Shown piece by piece: positions 62,330-64,000 of a stretch of 64,000 nucleotides of DNA. The notes below the pieces were generated by a model. It did no database searches and was not told the origin of the DNA. It saw nothing but the letters and a program-made list of their open reading frames with translations. Source of the stretch: Sediminibacterium roseum (GTDB lineage Bacteria > Bacteroidota > Bacteroidia > Chitinophagales > Chitinophagaceae); assembly GCF_009939005.1 (NCBI RefSeq), contig NZ_JAACJS010000002.1, forward strand, positions 588,646-652,645. Reading direction: 5' to 3'. A program made the position numbers and the translations under genes. Within the stretch, counting starts at the first letter, position 1, and every line of letters starts with the position of its first letter.

Positions 62330-62337
62330 TACCTTTG
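62330..62337 (+). promoter_or_regulatory. -7 promoter element of nadC
   Basis: TACCTTTG, an exact TAnnTTTG match, ends four bases before the nadC ATG at 62342, so the transcript would be leaderless or nearly so. Confidence 0.5.
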
Positions 62338-62341
62338 TTTC

Positions 62342-63202
62342 ATGAAATCTTTCGACGAACAACTTACGCACCTGATCAACGAAGCTTTACAGGAAGACGT
62401 TGGCGATGGCGATCATTCCACGCTTTCCAGTATTCCCGTGGGGAAGAAAGGGAAGGCCGTGCTCAAGATCAAGCAAGACGGCATACTGGCGGGCGAGGCG
62501 GTGGCGGAAAAAATATTCAGGATGAAAGAAGAAGGCATCGTTTTCACCCCTTATAAAAAAGACGGGGAGGCGATGTTTATTGGCGAAAAGGCATTCGAGG
62601 TGGAGGCGTCTGTGCATACGATCCTTACCTGCGAGCGCCTTGTACTGAACTGTATGCAGCGCATGAGCGGCATTGCAACCTTAACGCGTGCCTATACGGA
62701 GAAACTGGAAGGCTATCATACCCGGCTGCTCGATACACGAAAAACCACGCCTAATTTCAGGCTGCTGGAGAAAGAAGCGGTCAGGATCGGCGGCGGTGTG
62801 AACCACCGGTTTGGTTTGTATGATATGATCATGCTGAAGGACAATCATATCGATTACTGCGGCGGCATTGTACCCGCCATAGAGGCAGCCTATGCCTATG
62901 TGCAGAAAATGAAGGATCCGCTTAAGATAGAAGTGGAAACAAGAAACATTGAAGATGTGATAAGGGTTTGTGAAGCGGGCAAAGGAAAAGTGTTCCGCAT
63001 CATGCTCGACAATTTTTCGCCGGGGCTGATCGTTGAAGCAATGAAGATCATCGACGGGGCATTTGAAACAGAGGCCAGCGGCGGCATCAACCTCGAAACC
63101 ATTGAATCGTATGCGGCCACGGGTGTTGATTATGTGAGTGTGGGCGGACTGATACACCAGGCAAAAAGTCTTGATCTCAGCCTGAAAGCTGTGATCATCT
63201 AA
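62342..63202 (+). CDS. nadC: Nicotinate-nucleotide diphosphorylase (carboxylating)
   Basis: A 286-residue enzyme joining quinolinate and PRPP to nicotinate mononucleotide in NAD synthesis. Family landmarks: EDVGDGDHSTLSSIP near 17, LDTRKTTPNFRLLEKEAVRIGGGVNHR near 137, MIMLKDNHI near 167, and EASGGINLETI late. ATG 62342 begins MKSFDEQLTHLI; the in-frame extension upstream covers the promoter and is not protein-like. Length is normal. Confidence 0.95.
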   Translation: MKSFDEQLTHLINEALQEDVGDGDHSTLSSIPVGKKGKAVLKIKQDGILAGEAVAEKIFRMKEEGIVFTPYKKDGEAMFIGEKAFEVEASVHTILTCERLVLNCMQRMSGIATLTRAYTEKLEGYHTRLLDTRKTTPNFRLLEKEAVRIGGGVNHRFGLYDMIMLKDNHIDYCGGIVPAIEAAYAYVQKMKDPLKIEVETRNIEDVIRVCEAGKGKVFRIMLDNFSPGLIVEAMKIIDGAFETEASGGINLETIESYAATGVDYVSVGGLIHQAKSLDLSLKAVII

Positions 63203-63205
63203 CCT

Positions 63206-63240
63206 TAACTTTTGGAAAGTTTATAACTTTCCAAAAGTTA
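63206..63240 (+). promoter_or_regulatory. Double palindrome upstream of the SUI1-like gene
   Basis: Two AACTTT-N3-AAAGTT palindromes (63207-63221 and 63225-63239) are separated by TAT; together they form a perfect 16-bp inverted repeat (63206-63221 with 63225-63240). No T run follows, so a repressor-binding site is more likely than a terminator. It lies 15 nt before the SUI1-like ATG. Confidence 0.55.
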
Positions 63241-63254
63241 CCAAACAGGAAATC

Positions 63255-63599
63255 ATGAGTAAAAAAAATAAACCGGACGCCCGCGGATTTGTTTTCAGTA
63301 CAGATCCCTCTTTCCGGTTTGAACCGGAGGAAACGGGATCGCTGGATACGCTTCCCGCAAGCCAGCAAAAGCTGCGTGTACGCCTTGATACAAAGCAACG
63401 CGCGGGCAAAGCCGTAACGCTGGTAACCGGTTTTGCCGGCAAAGAAGAAGATCTTGAGGATCTTGGCAAAAAACTAAAAAATTTCTGCGGTACCGGCGGC
63501 AGTGTGAAAGACAATGAAGCCATTGTGCAGGGCGACCAGCGGGATAAAGTATTGCAGTGGCTCTTGAAGAACGGCTATACGCAATCGAAAAAAGTATGA
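63255..63599 (+). CDS. SUI1/eIF1-like translation factor (YciH family)
   Basis: A 114-residue protein. An N-terminal low-complexity segment (about residues 1-45) is followed by the SUI1 domain: RLDTKQRAGKAVTLVTGFAG, then LGKKLKNFCGTGGSVKDNEAIVQGDQRDKVLQWLLKNGYT, an excellent match to YciH/eIF1 proteins. Bacterial members are thought to affect start-site fidelity, but the role is not settled. The palindrome upstream may control it. Confidence 0.9.
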   Translation: MSKKNKPDARGFVFSTDPSFRFEPEETGSLDTLPASQQKLRVRLDTKQRAGKAVTLVTGFAGKEEDLEDLGKKLKNFCGTGGSVKDNEAIVQGDQRDKVLQWLLKNGYTQSKKV

Positions 63600-63623
63600 T
63601 CCTTTCCTGGTCATTGGCGGGTG

Positions 63624-64000
63624 TTATCCCTGGAAACCAATCGCATTGTGCGTTCCATCACAGTATGGTTTTTTTGCGGAGGCCCCGCAGCGGCAAAGCG
63701 CCGTTGTGCCTTTTTTTATTTCTTCTGTTCCGTCGCTGTGTGTAATGCGGCAGTCTGTATTTACCAGGATCGGTCCGTTGGGTGTGATCTTGATATTAAG
63801 GATCTCCGCGGCTTCTTTTACCACGTTGTTCCCGGTTGAGCCTTCCCCGCCTTCTTCTTCGTTCCTGAAATAACTCAGCGCGCCGCTCGGGCATTTGCGC
63901 ACCTGTTCAATGATCTTTTCGGTGTCCGTTCCTTCCATGGTGATCCATGGCCTTTTTGTGGGATCAAAAACCTGGCGGAGCTGTGTCCAGCAAATACGGC
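63624..64000 (-). CDS. CDGSH iron-sulfur protein with Fer4_19 domain (5' end outside the window)
   Basis: The frame is open from the window edge, so the gene starts beyond base 64000. The edge part reads ICWTQLRQVFDP..RPWI, then KCPSGALSYF, the Fer4_19 mono-cluster domain with its two cysteine positions; the C-terminal part has the CDGSH motif CRCGASAKKPYCDGTH. Together they would hold iron-sulfur clusters, likely for electron transfer or cluster sensing. The ATG at 63938 is internal to the first domain and not the start. It converges on the SUI1-like gene. Confidence 0.88.
   Translation of the reverse strand, partial: RICWTQLRQVFDPTKRPWITMEGTDTEKIIEQVRKCPSGALSYFRNEEEGGEGSTGNNVVKEAAEILNIKITPNGPILVNTDCRITHSDGTEEIKKGTTALCRCGASAKKPYCDGTHNAIGFQG

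Overview
The window looks like chromosomal DNA of a Bacteroidota bacterium, most likely of the Chitinophagaceae type. The evidence is a gldKLMN type IX secretion/gliding locus, a SusC/SusD pair, a T9SS C-terminal sorting domain, several lineage-typical families (DUF4271, DUF4783, DUF1800/DUF1501, haem-binding domain) and repeated matches to the Bacteroidota -7 promoter element TAnnTTTG. Coding density is high. I see no insertion sequence, prophage, integrase or CRISPR array, so this is core-like chromosome rather than an accessory island.

Layout. 1-2.2 kb: the end of a carotenoid cluster (DUF422 protein, crtZ, crtY), then tRNA-Arg(CCG) and a strong terminator. 2.4-9.6 kb: a secreted DUF218 protein, an unknown exported protein and a SusC/SusD pair with no glycoside hydrolase. 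9.7-15.3 kb (minus): the imuA-imuB-dnaE2 mutasome cassette behind a promoter region with nested inverted repeats. 15.5-20 kb (minus): marC-DUF2752-TM2, then a vitamin B12 block (cobalamin riboswitch, btuB, CWC protein, cobC). 20.1-26.9 kb: amino-acid permease, Cys/Met-type PLP enzyme, a TolC/membrane-fusion pair without a pump, gpsA. 27-32.5 kb: hemW, DUF4271-hemD, DUF255 thioredoxin-like protein. 32.6-37.6 kb: gldK, gldL, gldM, gldN. 37.8-42.5 kb (minus): lipoprotein-uvrC, and an ECF sigma factor followed by a protein joining an inner-membrane anchor to an outer-membrane barrel. 42.7-46 kb: DUF1800 and DUF1501 proteins, the latter a T9SS cargo. 46-49 kb: small exported protein plus TonB receptor. 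49-51.9 kb (minus): tightly overlapping di-haem oxidoreductase, Rieske protein and porin. 52-58.3 kb: DUF2721 protein, ABC exporter, three glycosyltransferases and a methyltransferase. 58.4-64 kb: YkuK-like protein, gpmI-haem-binding-engB, DUF4783, nadC, SUI1/YciH-like protein, and a CDGSH iron-sulfur protein cut by the window edge.

Functional links. GldK-N would export the sorting-domain protein encoded 7 kb downstream. B12 uptake (btuB under its riboswitch) sits beside the B12-assembly phosphatase cobC. The sigma factor/barrel pair has the architecture of a dual-membrane-spanning anti-sigma system. I found no wholly unknown multi-gene defence or mobile system. The most interesting unexplained signals are regulatory: nested repeats before imuA, a doubled palindrome before the SUI1-like gene, operator-like repeats before the small-protein/TonB-receptor pair and the di-haem operon, and TAnnTTTG elements only 4-5 nt before several start codons, suggesting leaderless mRNAs.
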